Below are positions 9,611 through 18,234 of a stretch of DNA of 64,000 nucleotides, one piece after another (within the stretch, counting starts at the first letter, position 1; every line of letters starts with the position of its first letter). A model generated the notes under the pieces. That model did no database searches, was not told the DNA's origin, and saw only the letters and a program-made list of their open reading frames with translations. The position numbers and the translations under genes were made by a program. This DNA is from Spirochaetales bacterium (GTDB lineage: Bacteria > Spirochaetota > Spirochaetia > SZUA-6 > JAFGRV01): NCBI GenBank assembly GCA_016930085.1, contig JAFGHO010000088.1, forward strand, positions 1 to 64,000, read 5' to 3'.

Positions 9611-10639
9611 ATGGATAATGTGACGATTTCAAAAAAGGATTTTCTTGATTTTGTTGAGAAAAAGATTCAGGAAGGAGATTCCAAAGTCATCGGAGTTGTC
9701 GGCAAGGGATCTTCGTATGTTTTCGACAGACTCGAATCGTCAAGCCGGCTTTGCCTTGATTATGACGTCACGATTCTACCGCCAAAAAAGTATTTTCAGC
9801 CCCCGCGGGAAGTGCTTCTCCGCTTTATTACCAAAAAGGCCGATTCGTATATTACGGAGAATGCAAACGAACCGCTTACCATCATCGGCATCCATTATTA
9901 TGACCTTGCCGCCATATCACTTATGGACAGGGCCTTTTCGGAAGGAAACCGGGACGAGAACTACCTAAAAAAACGCGAAAATTCACTGCTTATCGGTATG
10001 TATCCGACACAGGCATTCAAATACAGATTTGCCGGCTCTGTCGTAAAGGGTGTGCAGCCGTACAAGGCGGCGGACCTTATGCTTGCCGATATGGGAGACG
10101 GCAATTATACGGTCGAGATTGTGACTGAGAAGGGAAGGGCCTACCTTTCTTCCGCCGTTCAGAAACCTTTCACCTATTCACTCGAAGAACTCGAAAATGC
10201 GAAAAAAAGAATCAAGGACGATCAAAAAATTCCGGTCCCGATCGAGATGTCACCGGATTTTCTCGTAAAAAACCACGGTCATCCCGTCTGGGAGGTGTTC
10301 GGAGAAAAATGTTATTCATGCGGCTCATGTGTGCTTGTGTGTCCCACCTGTTATTGTTTTGATGTTCTGGATGAAGTCGATCTGGATCTGAAAAACGGAA
10401 AACGGATCAGGGTATGGGACGGCTGTATGCTCGAGAATTTCGCGACATGCGCCGGCGGGCATAATTTCAGAAAGACAAAAGCCGCCCGGTTCCGGCACAG
10501 AATATTCCGGAAGGGAGTCAATCTGCCCCTGAAGTACAATTACTATGGATGTGTGGGATGCGGGCGGTGTGCACATGCGTGTACGTCGTCGATTGCGGGA
10601 CCCGTCAAAGTACTCACCTATATTCAGGATAATCAATAG
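9611..10639 (+). CDS. hydB: Group 3b-type [NiFe] hydrogenase, Fe-S beta subunit
   Basis: The 342-residue protein matches the beta subunit of cytoplasmic bidirectional (sulf)hydrogenases such as the Pyrococcus hydBGDA enzyme. Two ferredoxin-like Cys clusters are visible: CYSCGSCVLVCPTC near residues 235-248, and CVGCGRCAHAC near 316-326, with a further conserved Cys pair between (GCMLENFATC). It carries electrons between the FAD subunit and the NiFe heterodimer. AGGAGAG precedes the ATG. It is first of seven tightly packed genes in the order hydB-hydG-hydD-hydA-protease-kinase-receiver, which fixes its identity. Confidence 0.9.
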   Translation: MDNVTISKKDFLDFVEKKIQEGDSKVIGVVGKGSSYVFDRLESSSRLCLDYDVTILPPKKYFQPPREVLLRFITKKADSYITENANEPLTIIGIHYYDLAAISLMDRAFSEGNRDENYLKKRENSLLIGMYPTQAFKYRFAGSVVKGVQPYKAADLMLADMGDGNYTVEIVTEKGRAYLSSAVQKPFTYSLEELENAKKRIKDDQKIPVPIEMSPDFLVKNHGHPVWEVFGEKCYSCGSCVLVCPTCYCFDVLDEVDLDLKNGKRIRVWDGCMLENFATCAGGHNFRKTKAARFRHRIFRKGVNLPLKYNYYGCVGCGRCAHACTSSIAGPVKVLTYIQDNQ

Positions 10640-10648
10640 GAGGATGTC

Positions 10649-11503
10649 ATGGCCATAAACACAGGCGTGAATGAAACCGGTTCGTCATCGCTTTTTCTTC
10701 CGGAGGTGGCGACCCTTATCGACAAGCGCGAGATGACCGATGTCGATTCGTTTTTCACCTTTAAACTGAAAAACAGGCCGCTCGGCCACCGTTACGGGCA
10801 GTTTGTCGAATTGTCCATTCCAGGAATCGGCGAGGCACCGTTTTCTATTTCTTCTCCGCCGACGGATGACCATACATTTGAAATGGTGATCCGGAAAGTC
10901 GGACAGGTGACGGCGGCAATCCATTCGCTTTCGCCGGGCGATGTTGTCGGTATCCGGGGACCTTTCGGTACGAGTTTCCCGATGGAAGATCTCAAAGGCA
11001 GCAGCCTTCTCTTTGTCACCGGTGGTATCGGGCTTGTACCCGCCCGTTCGGCGATTCTCTATGCACTGAACAACAGGGGCGCTTACAAGGACATTACCAT
11101 TCTCTTCGGATGCCGCGACCCGGGCCAGCGGCTTTTTACGGATGAACTCGCCGCATGGAGCACGAGAGAGGATATCACCTTCATGGAAACGGTCGACAAA
11201 TGCGAGGATGGAACCTGGGACGGTCATGTCGGGGTCATAACGACCCTTTTCCCGAACTTGAAGGCGATCGATCCCACCGATACCTACGCGATCATTGTTG
11301 GTCCTCCCGTGATGTACAAGTTTGTTATAATGTCGCTTCATGATATGGAGATTTCAGACAAACGGATTATCGTCTCACTCGAACGGAACATGAAATGCGG
11401 CGTCGGCAAATGCGGCCACTGCCAGATCAACAATCTCTATGTATGTCAGGACGGGCCCGTCTTTTATTATGACGATATAAAGCTGTTAAAGGAGGCAATA
11501 TAG
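10649..11503 (+). CDS. hydG: Group 3b-type [NiFe] hydrogenase, FAD/NAD(P)-binding gamma subunit
   Basis: A ferredoxin-reductase-like protein of 284 residues. An FAD-binding barrel (GQFVELSIPGIGEAPFSISS, about 50-70) is followed by an NAD(P)-binding domain (RGPFGTSFP, LLFVTGGIGLVPARSAI) and a C-terminal [2Fe-2S] motif CGVGKCGHCQINNLYVC. It transfers electrons between NAD(P)H and the hydrogenase Fe-S chain. AGGAGG precedes the ATG, nine bases after hydB. Its TAG stop overlaps the GTG start of hydD by one base. NADP preference is typical for group 3b but cannot be read with confidence from this sequence. Confidence 0.9.
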   Translation: MAINTGVNETGSSSLFLPEVATLIDKREMTDVDSFFTFKLKNRPLGHRYGQFVELSIPGIGEAPFSISSPPTDDHTFEMVIRKVGQVTAAIHSLSPGDVVGIRGPFGTSFPMEDLKGSSLLFVTGGIGLVPARSAILYALNNRGAYKDITILFGCRDPGQRLFTDELAAWSTREDITFMETVDKCEDGTWDGHVGVITTLFPNLKAIDPTDTYAIIVGPPVMYKFVIMSLHDMEISDKRIIVSLERNMKCGVGKCGHCQINNLYVCQDGPVFYYDDIKLLKEAI

Positions 11504-12255
11504 TGAAGAATAAACCTCGCGTGGCATTTTTCGATTTTGCCTGTTGTGAAGGGTGCCAGCTTCAAATAGCAAATCTGGAAGAAGACATTATCGGACTCGT
11601 CGAACTTGTCGATGTCGTGGAGTTCAGGGAAGTCATGACGGGCACATCGGATTCGTATGATATCGCGTTTATCGAGGGTTCGATTACGAGAAAACAGGAT
11701 GAAGAACGCGTACGTGACATTAGAAAACGTTCCAAACTTTTAGTCGCATACGGCCAGTGCGCGGTAACCGGCGGCATCAATCGATTGAAAAACAACCGGG
11801 AGAGTCTCGACGTCGTGAAACAGGAAGTTTACGGCAGCGACGCTTCGCTTCCTCATCTCGAAACGGAACCCACCAAAGGCGTTTCGGAGGTTGTCCCCGT
11901 CGATCTGGCGATACCCGGGTGTCCCGTCAACAGGGACGAGGTGCTCAGAATCGTGAAGGAACTCTGTCTCGGGAAAATGCCCCGTATCCCGGATTATCCG
12001 GTGTGCGTCGAGTGTAAAATCAGGGAAAACGTCTGCCTGTTCGATGAGGGCATGGTTTGTCTCGGCCCGATTGCGCGTGCGGGATGCGGCGCCATATGTC
12101 CGTCAAACGGCGTCCCCTGCGATGCCTGCAGGGGATCGGTACCGAATCCCAACAAGAAAGCGATGCATGAAGTGCTTGAAAAATATAATTATACTGTTTC
12201 GGAAATCATCCGGAAGATGAATTTATTCGGAGTAGAGCCGGAGGTGAAGGAATGA
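11503..12255 (+). CDS. hydD: Group 3b-type [NiFe] hydrogenase small (delta) subunit
   Basis: The 250-residue small subunit carries the Fe-S clusters next to the NiFe site. The N-terminal CCEGCQLQIANLEEDI provides the proximal-cluster cysteines, with further ligands in YGQCAVTGGI and IPGCPVNRDEV. The C-terminal part has several more cysteines (CVECKIRENVC, CLGPIARAGCGAICPS, CDACRG). There is no Tat signal, so it works in the cytoplasm. Start is GTG overlapping the hydG stop (TAGTG), with AAAGGAGG just upstream. The stop overlaps the hydA start in an ATGA arrangement. Confidence 0.9.
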   Translation: MKNKPRVAFFDFACCEGCQLQIANLEEDIIGLVELVDVVEFREVMTGTSDSYDIAFIEGSITRKQDEERVRDIRKRSKLLVAYGQCAVTGGINRLKNNRESLDVVKQEVYGSDASLPHLETEPTKGVSEVVPVDLAIPGCPVNRDEVLRIVKELCLGKMPRIPDYPVCVECKIRENVCLFDEGMVCLGPIARAGCGAICPSNGVPCDACRGSVPNPNKKAMHEVLEKYNYTVSEIIRKMNLFGVEPEVKE

Positions 12256-13556
12256 CGAAGAAAACAATGAATGTCAGCGTTCATCATATAACCCGGGTGG
12301 AAGGCCACGGGAATATCGTCGTCGATATCGATGAGGGGACGATAAAAACGGTCCAATGGCAGGTCCCGGAAGCCCCCCGATTTTTCGAGGCGATGGTGGT
12401 GGGCAGAAATTATACGGAAATCGCCTCGATTACCTCGAGGATCTGCGGTATATGTTCGATCGGACATACCTTCGCCTCACTCAAGGCGACGGAGGCCGCC
12501 ATGGGGATCCGTATTTCGGAAACCACCCGGATCCTTCGTGAACTGCTTCTTCACGGCGAAACCCTGCAAAGCCATTTGCTTCATATCTGTTATCTCGCGG
12601 TTCCCGATTTTGTCAAAGCACCAAGCGTGATCCCGCTTATCAAAACGCACAGGGAAGTCGTGCTTCTTGTCACGAAACTGCATCGGCTTGCCAATGAAAT
12701 GTGCGATATTATCGGCGGCAGAACCACCCACCCGATACGCGCGCGTATCGGCGCTTTTTCCATGAATCCTTCACAAAAGCAACTCGAGGAATTGAGAAAA
12801 AGGCTGACGGAAGCCGTCTCCGACATGAAGGCGCTCGCTGATTTCGTCGTATCGATTTCGGACGCGCTTCCCTCTTTTCGCCGGGAAACCGAATATCTCG
12901 CTTTGACCTGTGATTCGGAATATGCCTTTTATGACGGGGAGATTATGACGACGGATATTGAAAAGCCGATCCCCGTCAACGATTACCGTGAAGTCGTGAA
13001 CGAATTCGTCGTTCCGCAGTCGACGGCGAAATACGGGAAGTTCAACCGAGGTTCTTTTATGGTCGGCGCTCTTGCCCGTTACAACAACAATTACCGGCAG
13101 CTTTCGCCCATGGCACTCGAAGTCGGGAAAAAACTCGGACTCGACGGAAAAAACGACAATCCGTTCATGAACACGATCGCGCAACTCGTCGAGTGCGTGT
13201 TTGCCGCCGAACGCTCGATAACGCTGGTCAACCGTTTGATCGAAAATCCGCAGGCCCGTGAGAAGCCTGAAATAACGATAAAAGAGGGACAGGGCGTTGG
13301 TGCCGTCGAAGTGCCCCGGGGTATACTCTTTCATGATTATACCTACGACAATAAGGGAATACTCAGGAAAGCCAATTGTGTTATTCCGACGAACCTCAAT
13401 CATAACAATATTCAACTCGATATGGAAAAGGTCGTTCCGGAGTATATGGAACGGGGAAAGGAGGAACTTCAGTTCATCCTTGAAATGCTGGTCCGGGCAT
13501 ATGACCCGTGTATTTCGTGTTCCACCCATTACCTGAACATACGGTTCAAAGAGTGA
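12252..13556 (+). CDS. hydA: Group 3b-type [NiFe] hydrogenase large (alpha) subunit
   Basis: The catalytic subunit, 434 residues. The N-terminal nickel ligands are in RICGICSIGH (about residues 61-70) and the C-terminal ligands in DPCISCSTH near the end. The first conserved box ITRVEGHGNIVVDI is intact. The last eight residues after the histidine are the expected tail removed by the maturation protease encoded next. The enzyme reversibly oxidises H2, coupled to NAD(P) through HydBGD; homologues can also reduce sulfur. All four metal-binding cysteines are present, so the enzyme should be active. Confidence 0.93.
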   Translation: MTKKTMNVSVHHITRVEGHGNIVVDIDEGTIKTVQWQVPEAPRFFEAMVVGRNYTEIASITSRICGICSIGHTFASLKATEAAMGIRISETTRILRELLLHGETLQSHLLHICYLAVPDFVKAPSVIPLIKTHREVVLLVTKLHRLANEMCDIIGGRTTHPIRARIGAFSMNPSQKQLEELRKRLTEAVSDMKALADFVVSISDALPSFRRETEYLALTCDSEYAFYDGEIMTTDIEKPIPVNDYREVVNEFVVPQSTAKYGKFNRGSFMVGALARYNNNYRQLSPMALEVGKKLGLDGKNDNPFMNTIAQLVECVFAAERSITLVNRLIENPQAREKPEITIKEGQGVGAVEVPRGILFHDYTYDNKGILRKANCVIPTNLNHNNIQLDMEKVVPEYMERGKEELQFILEMLVRAYDPCISCSTHYLNIRFKE

Positions 13557-13563
13557 CGGGGAG

Positions 13564-14043
13564 ATGAGAAAAGAGATTGCGGTCATCGGCGTCGGCAATA
13601 CGCTTTTCGGGGACGAGGGGGTGGGAGTCCACGCTCTTAGTGAACTGAAAAAACTGTATCGCTCGCCGCACGTGGAGTATATCGAGGGCGGTACACTCGG
13701 GATCGGTATGCTTCATGTATGCGAAGGAAGAAAAAAGATTATCGTTATCGACGGGGGCATGTGCGGAGAAAAACCGGGCAACTTCAGGCGGTTTGAAAGG
13801 CATGAGGTCGAGAGTCTGAAAGAAACGAAAGGGTACTCGCTTCACGTTTTCGATCCTGTTGAACTTCTTGCAATTGCGGATGAATTGGGAATGCTTGAGA
13901 ATACGGATTGTGCCGTCTACTGTATGGAGATCGAGCGGATGGAAATGTCCGAATCGTTAAGCAGTCCGGTAAAAAAGGGACTTCCACTCCTTGTAAAAGC
14001 CGTGTATGATGAACTCAAGTCGGCAGGGGCCGCGATCGTATGA
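13564..14043 (+). CDS. [NiFe] hydrogenase maturation protease (HycI/HyaD family)
   Basis: The 159-residue endopeptidase cuts the C-terminal tail of HydA once nickel is inserted. It has the family start GVGNTLFGDEGVGVHAL, where the conserved Glu/Asp bind nickel, and the second acidic position in IVIDGGMCG. It lies seven bases after hydA with a GGGGAG site, and its TGA overlaps the ATG of the kinase gene. No hypABCDEF accessory genes are in the window, so cofactor assembly genes must be elsewhere. Confidence 0.88.
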   Translation: MRKEIAVIGVGNTLFGDEGVGVHALSELKKLYRSPHVEYIEGGTLGIGMLHVCEGRKKIIVIDGGMCGEKPGNFRRFERHEVESLKETKGYSLHVFDPVELLAIADELGMLENTDCAVYCMEIERMEMSESLSSPVKKGLPLLVKAVYDELKSAGAAIV

Positions 14044-14807
14044 CCGTAATGAGCGACGAAATGAAAAATAAAAAAAAGGAGCTCTCCGCACTGAAAAAAC
14101 CGCTGGCCGTTATGGCGCACGACATAAAGGCGCCCCTTTCCGGTCTCATCAATCTGCTGGATGTCATCGAAAAAGGATATGTGTCGGATATGGAAAAAAT
14201 CAAGGCGATCGTCAATCGTGCGAGAAAAAAGGCGGTCGATCTCATGCAGATCGTCGACGATATCCTCGACTATACACTCCTCGACCACAAACACAGTATC
14301 AAGCTGGAAAAGACGGATATTATTGATGTGATCAAAGATTCCTTCTCCACGCTGAAACCCTTTGCCGATACCAGAAACATTACCATGCGGCTGGAAAAAA
14401 ACAATCTGTCGAAGTGTTATGTAAACGGTAACAAAACATTCCTTATGCGGGCATTGAACAACCTTATCATGAACGGGATAAAATACAACAGGGACAGCGG
14501 TTCACTCGTGATACGCTACGAGAAGCTTGAAAAGAAATCGAGAATCAGAATTTCCGTTTCGGATACGGGGATCGGGATGGATGAAGAGGATATAAGAAAG
14601 GTTTTTCAAATTTTCGAGAGGGGAAAACATGCCAGAAAAAACATCGACGGCAGTGTCGGGCTCGGCCTTTCCCTTGTCAAACAGATTGTAAAAAGCCATG
14701 GTGGCGGCATTACGGTAAAAAGTAAATTGAATGTCGGAACAAAAGTATCGATAGAATTACCATTATATGGAGGGACCCATGAAGAAAACAATACTCGTCG
14801 TCGATGA
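14040..14807 (+). CDS. Soluble sensor histidine kinase
   Basis: At 255 residues the protein is almost only a kinase core: phospho-acceptor His27 in MAHDIKAPLSG, N-box NNLIMNGIKYN, G1 box DTGIGMDEED and G2 box GSVGLGLSLVKQIVKSHGG. There is no transmembrane helix and no PAS or GAF domain, so it must sense through a partner or through its short N-terminus. It overlaps the maturation protease by four bases and the receiver gene by 29. The position suggests hydrogenase status or H2/redox signalling; this is inference. Confidence 0.88.
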   Translation: MTVMSDEMKNKKKELSALKKPLAVMAHDIKAPLSGLINLLDVIEKGYVSDMEKIKAIVNRARKKAVDLMQIVDDILDYTLLDHKHSIKLEKTDIIDVIKDSFSTLKPFADTRNITMRLEKNNLSKCYVNGNKTFLMRALNNLIMNGIKYNRDSGSLVIRYEKLEKKSRIRISVSDTGIGMDEEDIRKVFQIFERGKHARKNIDGSVGLGLSLVKQIVKSHGGGITVKSKLNVGTKVSIELPLYGGTHEENNTRRR

Positions 14808-15162
14808 CGATGTGGATGTTATCGAGAGTAGAAAAATCATACTTGAACATAACAATTACAATGTTCTGACTGCAACAACAATCGATGTTGCGTGGGAACT
14901 CATCAATGAGAACGCGGTGGATCTCATTCTTCTCGACGTCATGATGAACAAGGACACCGATGGTTTTTTCTTTGCCCAGAAACTCAAAGCGGATTCGTCT
15001 TTCAAGGATATACCGATTATATTGATTACAGCGGTAAATCAGCGCACGAAATTCAGGTTCGATATCGAAGAGGACGAAGATTATCTGCCTGTCGATAAAT
15101 TTCTCGAAAAACCGGTCGATCCGGACGACCTGATCATGACGATACGGGGACTTTTCAAATAG
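14779..15162 (+). CDS. Stand-alone response regulator receiver protein
   Basis: A CheY-like receiver of about 127 residues. The acidic pocket is ILVVDDD, the phospho-acceptor is Asp53 in ILLDVMM, the switch Thr lies in LITAVN and the conserved Lys in EKPVDPDD. I start at the ATG at 14779, which has GGAGGG upstream; the frame also has an ATG at 14767. No DNA-binding output domain is present, so it probably acts by protein contact or as a relay with the overlapping kinase. Last gene of the hydrogenase operon. Confidence 0.85.
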   Translation: MKKTILVVDDDVDVIESRKIILEHNNYNVLTATTIDVAWELINENAVDLILLDVMMNKDTDGFFFAQKLKADSSFKDIPIILITAVNQRTKFRFDIEEDEDYLPVDKFLEKPVDPDDLIMTIRGLFK

Positions 15163-15320
15163 GGGTACCTCTGTAAACTATCTTTTAATGCTGTGTCTGT
15201 TGTGCCATGTCGTCAATAGAAATTAGATAAAAAGCACAGCGGTTATTATAATTCTTTATAAAATAAAAAAGATAGTTTTCCCTTTATGTGTCCTTGAGGG
15301 CTTAAGGAAATATTTTGCGG

Positions 15321-15351
15321 TTCCAAAAACCTGCAAGACAGGTTTTTGGAA
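15321..15351. terminator. Perfect 13-bp hairpin downstream of the hydrogenase operon
   Basis: TTCCAAAAACCTG (15321-15333) pairs perfectly with CAGGTTTTTGGAA (15339-15351) across a 5-base loop. There is no run of T directly after it, so it is not a textbook intrinsic terminator, though the arm contains five T. It lies about 160 bases after the receiver gene and 90 before the next gene. Transcript end or mRNA-stabilising role is inference. Confidence 0.5.
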
Positions 15352-15440
15352 GTGCCCATAACAGGGTATTCTCGAAAGCGATACCGTCGTGGGGGGCTTA
15401 AAGAGGGCTTCACGTCTTTCGATAAGGCAAAGCGTATAAA

Positions 15441-16208
15441 ATGGGAAAAACGATAATCAGCGTATCCATTACCGTTGTATGTTTTCTCTGTCTGGCGGAA
15501 TCCGGTTATACCGGAGAAGGGCTTGATTTTGAAAAGATCGAAAGGCTCCCTGCGGGTATTACCGGTTGCGTCGTTTCAAATGAAGAAGGAGACGTTGTCG
15601 GAAAAGCGGAATATGACGGCGGGGGGCGGCTTGTTCGGGCGGTGGAATACGGTGTAAGTGAAAGGAACCTCGTCAGCGGGGTGGAGAATACCTATGATGA
15701 AAAGGGCCGGCTGATTGAAAAGGTCTATCTCGAAAACGATATTCCTGTACAACGATCGACCTACGAATATAAAGGCGATTCAGTTGCCGAATCGAAGACC
15801 TATTCGTGCAATAATAACGTTTATATCCTGATCGTTTCTTCGACATACCGGTATGACCGGAACAAACGGTTCGTCGAACAGCGAATCATCGATACGGACG
15901 GCTGCCTCACCGGCGTGTTTACCATAAACCGCAGCGAGGACGGCAAGCTGCAGACGGAAAAAAATTTCGACGGTGAGGAAAATCTTATTGCCGAGTACAT
16001 ATGTCGCTACGATAATTACGGTCATGTCGTCGCGTATGAAGAGAAAGACTACGAATACGGCTATTCGATTTCCGTCTTATTCGAGTACCGCTACGACGAG
16101 ACGGGAAAAATCGTGAGGGAGATTCAATACGACAGTGACGGCGACGAAACTCCGATATATGTGTTTTATTATGCATATACGTATGCTAATGGCGATACAA
16201 TAGACTAA
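15441..16208 (+). CDS. Exported protein with YD-like repeats, function unknown
   Basis: A signal peptide (about residues 1-24) is followed by repeated YD-like units: YDEKGRLIEK, YKGDSVAE, YRYDRNKR, YDNYGHVVAYEEKDYEYG, YRYDETGKIVREIQYDSDGD. Such short beta units resemble the YD/RHS-type repeats of surface proteins in spirochaetes and Bacteroidetes, but the protein (255 residues) lacks an RHS core or toxin domain. I do not recognise a specific function. Its last 23 bases overlap the end of the converging membrane-protein gene. Confidence 0.65.
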   Translation: MGKTIISVSITVVCFLCLAESGYTGEGLDFEKIERLPAGITGCVVSNEEGDVVGKAEYDGGGRLVRAVEYGVSERNLVSGVENTYDEKGRLIEKVYLENDIPVQRSTYEYKGDSVAESKTYSCNNNVYILIVSSTYRYDRNKRFVEQRIIDTDGCLTGVFTINRSEDGKLQTEKNFDGEENLIAEYICRYDNYGHVVAYEEKDYEYGYSISVLFEYRYDETGKIVREIQYDSDGDETPIYVFYYAYTYANGDTID

Positions 16209-16815
16209 AAATGAACGCACCCCAGTTAATTCCCGTGAAAAGACACATGAGGAGGAGCCCCGTCACATGACATGAAGCGACGCCGGCTGTTTCGTATGCG
16301 TCACCCTGTTCCGCGATGCGAGACGAGACGGCGGAAAGCACTGCGTCGATGCGCCTGAAGACGTTTTTTTCATCGCATCGGGCGTTTTCCTCCTGAAGAT
16401 ATTCGAAATAACAAAAGGTTTTTCCGAGCACCCCGCCCGCTTTCCCGGGAAGCCGCAAGCCGGGGCTTATGGTATATCTGGAGAGATAAATAAGGCCGAT
16501 AAATGTCGTTGCCCTGTGCAATCCCATGCGAAGCGCCCCGAGGGTCACCGGGAGCGTGAACACTCTGGCGATCACTTCTCCATGGGGGGATAAAAGATTC
16601 ATAATCAGGATACCGGCCAGAAGAAAAAGGGAAGAAAGCATGTTGATCTTTCTCCCCGAAGCCTTTGCCATGAGAACGAAACCGGCCGTCTGGAAGCAGC
16701 GGATTGCGACATCGGTCTGGAGGAGAAACACCGGGAGAACAAGCAGGCCGCAGATCGCCTGATACACGGGGGGGGCCGTGAAAAGACCGGGTCGCGGGGG
16801 AGAAGGCGATTTCAT
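16186..16815 (-). CDS. CbiQ/EcfT-like multi-pass membrane protein (tentative)
   Basis: The 209-residue protein has about five hydrophobic segments. The middle carries RVFTLPVTLGALRMGLHRAT and IYLSRYTISPGLRLPG, which resemble the helix and Ala-Arg region of CbiQ/EcfT transmembrane components of energy-coupling-factor transporters. It overlaps the upstream Gx-transporter gene in an ATGA arrangement, and Gx-transporter proteins resemble ECF substrate-binding components, which supports the idea. No ECF ATPase is next to it, so it might use shared ATPases or not be a transporter part. The call is moderate; an uncharacterised membrane protein is the alternative. Confidence 0.5.
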   Translation of the reverse strand: MKSPSPPRPGLFTAPPVYQAICGLLVLPVFLLQTDVAIRCFQTAGFVLMAKASGRKINMLSSLFLLAGILIMNLLSPHGEVIARVFTLPVTLGALRMGLHRATTFIGLIYLSRYTISPGLRLPGKAGGVLGKTFCYFEYLQEENARCDEKNVFRRIDAVLSAVSSRIAEQGDAYETAGVASCHVTGLLLMCLFTGINWGAFIFSLLYRH

Positions 16816-17366
16816 CCCGCCTCCGTCCCTTTATGATCGCATTTTCTCTGAAGCCCCGCGATCCATGTCGACTGTCTTGCGAATGCTTCCGTAAAAAGAC
16901 CGATAAGAAGTCCGGAGGCGACAGCGAACGCCAGAAAGGGGGGGGCAATCAGCCGCACCGCATCGCCGAACGGATAAACACCGGCCAAAAGAAGCTGGGT
17001 CACGGAACTCGCGAGCGCTCCGGCGACACTCACGCCGATAAACGAGATGAAATGTCTGCCGAACCTGTAGAATAACAGCATGACGAGTCCGCTCGAGAAC
17101 GTACCGCCCGCGGAAAAGAGGGCGACATAGGAAAACAGATTGCCCGAGACCAGGGTCTGAATGCCGGTTTTCATGCAGAGAAGCAACAGGTAGGGAAGGG
17201 GGGGCAGCAGCAGCAGCGCGAGGAGAACCGGCAGGTTCGCGAGACCTATTTTCAAAAAGGGGAACGGCTTTGGAATCAGGTATTCGAGCGTGGTCAGAAA
17301 AAGACAGCAGGCCGAAAGAAGGGCGACCATATCAGTATGAGACCGAATCGATTTCCGGACGTTCAT
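16812..17366 (-). CDS. Gx transporter family protein (heptaprenyl-diphosphate synthase component I-like)
   Basis: A 184-residue membrane protein of five to six helices. The family features are the opening helix, EYLIPKPFPFLKIGLANLP and LVSGNLFSYVALFSAGGTFSS. The family (PF07456) is named after a heptaprenyl-diphosphate synthase component but most members look like small S-component-type transporters. It begins inside the NusG-II gene (35-base overlap) and ends overlapping the CbiQ-like gene. The pair NusG-II plus Gx transporter is recurrent in spirochaetes and clostridia. Substrate unknown. Confidence 0.78.
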   Translation of the reverse strand: MNVRKSIRSHTDMVALLSACCLFLTTLEYLIPKPFPFLKIGLANLPVLLALLLLPPLPYLLLLCMKTGIQTLVSGNLFSYVALFSAGGTFSSGLVMLLFYRFGRHFISFIGVSVAGALASSVTQLLLAGVYPFGDAVRLIAPPFLAFAVASGLLIGLFTEAFARQSTWIAGLQRKCDHKGTEAG

Positions 17367-17703
17367 GGTTGACTCCTGTTATTCGGATGAGGATCGCGTT
17401 CGGAAGGCAGGCAATCCATTCCCCGGCCTGTGAAATCGGCCCTTTTTTCATGCATATTTTCATGGGACAGGGAGAGGAGAGAACACGTACCGCCCCGTTT
17501 TCTATCAGCACCCTTGTCGTTCCCATGGGGCCCTCGATATCGACGACCTCGTTGTTTTGGAGGCCGTATATATATTCCCTGTCAAAGGTGCGGATCACGA
17601 CATTACCGGGCCCGGAAGGGGTTCGATAAACGGAAACGGCATACCAAACTATCCCGCATGAAGCGGCAACGATGATGAGTATGTCAAGCGGTTTCGCTTT
17701 CAT
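17332..17703 (-). CDS. NusG domain II-containing small membrane-anchored protein
   Basis: One N-terminal helix (ILIIVAASCGIVWYAVSVY) anchors a NusG domain II fold outside the membrane: VIRTFDREYIYGL, followed by VEDIEGP-like turn residues and the conserved SSPCPMKICMKKGPISQAGEWIACLPN block, whose CPxxxC cysteines are typical of the family. I chose ATG 17703 (AAGG upstream) over an ATG 36 bases earlier. The protein is about 123 residues. Function is unknown; it co-occurs with Gx transporters, and the Cys motif hints at redox or metal handling. Confidence 0.75.
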   Translation of the reverse strand: MKAKPLDILIIVAASCGIVWYAVSVYRTPSGPGNVVIRTFDREYIYGLQNNEVVDIEGPMGTTRVLIENGAVRVLSSPCPMKICMKKGPISQAGEWIACLPNAILIRITGVNHERPEIDSVSY

Positions 17704-17922
17704 GAAATGCCTTCGATCCCCAATATAAGTCAAACACATTTCATGGTCAAGAGGGCGTGGTTCCGGCCGGGCTAAAAAGAAATTCTATATAGTAAGAAGA
17801 AGTAATTTTTATAAAACAGTCTTGATTAAGTGATGTTGCGAATGCAATCGAGAAATAAAGCATGTTACTAATGTCGCTTGCACTTGTGTATAATTTAGCG
17901 TCTTATCTTTTATAAGGAAAGA

Positions 17923-18230
17923 ATGTTAATACTTAAAAGGCTTCAAATACAAAATTGGAAGAACTTTCCGGAAGCACAAATCGAACTAAAAACCGCATGT
18001 TTATTGTCGGGCCTAATGCATCAGGTAAGTCGAATCTTCTTGATATTTTCAGGTTTCTTCGTGATATTACAAAAGCCGGAGGAGGGCTTCAATTTGCCGT
18101 CAATGAACGGGGTGGAGTCCCGCGGATACGATGTCTTCATGCAAAACGAGAGACAAATGTCAGCCTCTGTGTAACGGTTCTGGATGACGATGAAGACGTT
18201 GAATGGGAATGTACATTGACTTTTTATTAG
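17923..18230 (+). pseudogene. Broken AAA (OLD/AAA_21-like) ATPase gene, N-terminal remnant
   Basis: Frame 1 starts MLILKRLQIQNWKNFPEAQ, the usual opening of overcoming-lysogeny-type ATPases. The Walker A MFIVGPNASGKSNLLDIFRF is in frame 3. The change of frame falls at the run of five A at 17988-17992; one extra A would restore a continuous protein. The frame stops at 18230, after the first ~100 residues; the signature, Walker B and C-terminal half (about 250-300 residues) are missing. It is directly followed by the remnant of a partner gene, so an internal deletion probably joined the two. Confidence 0.75.
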
Positions 18231-18234
18231 AACA

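Noticed and set aside
12771-13598. 275-codon antisense frame over hydA
   Set aside because: Shadow of a strongly conserved hydrogenase gene; Arg/Gly/Phe-rich product without domain.
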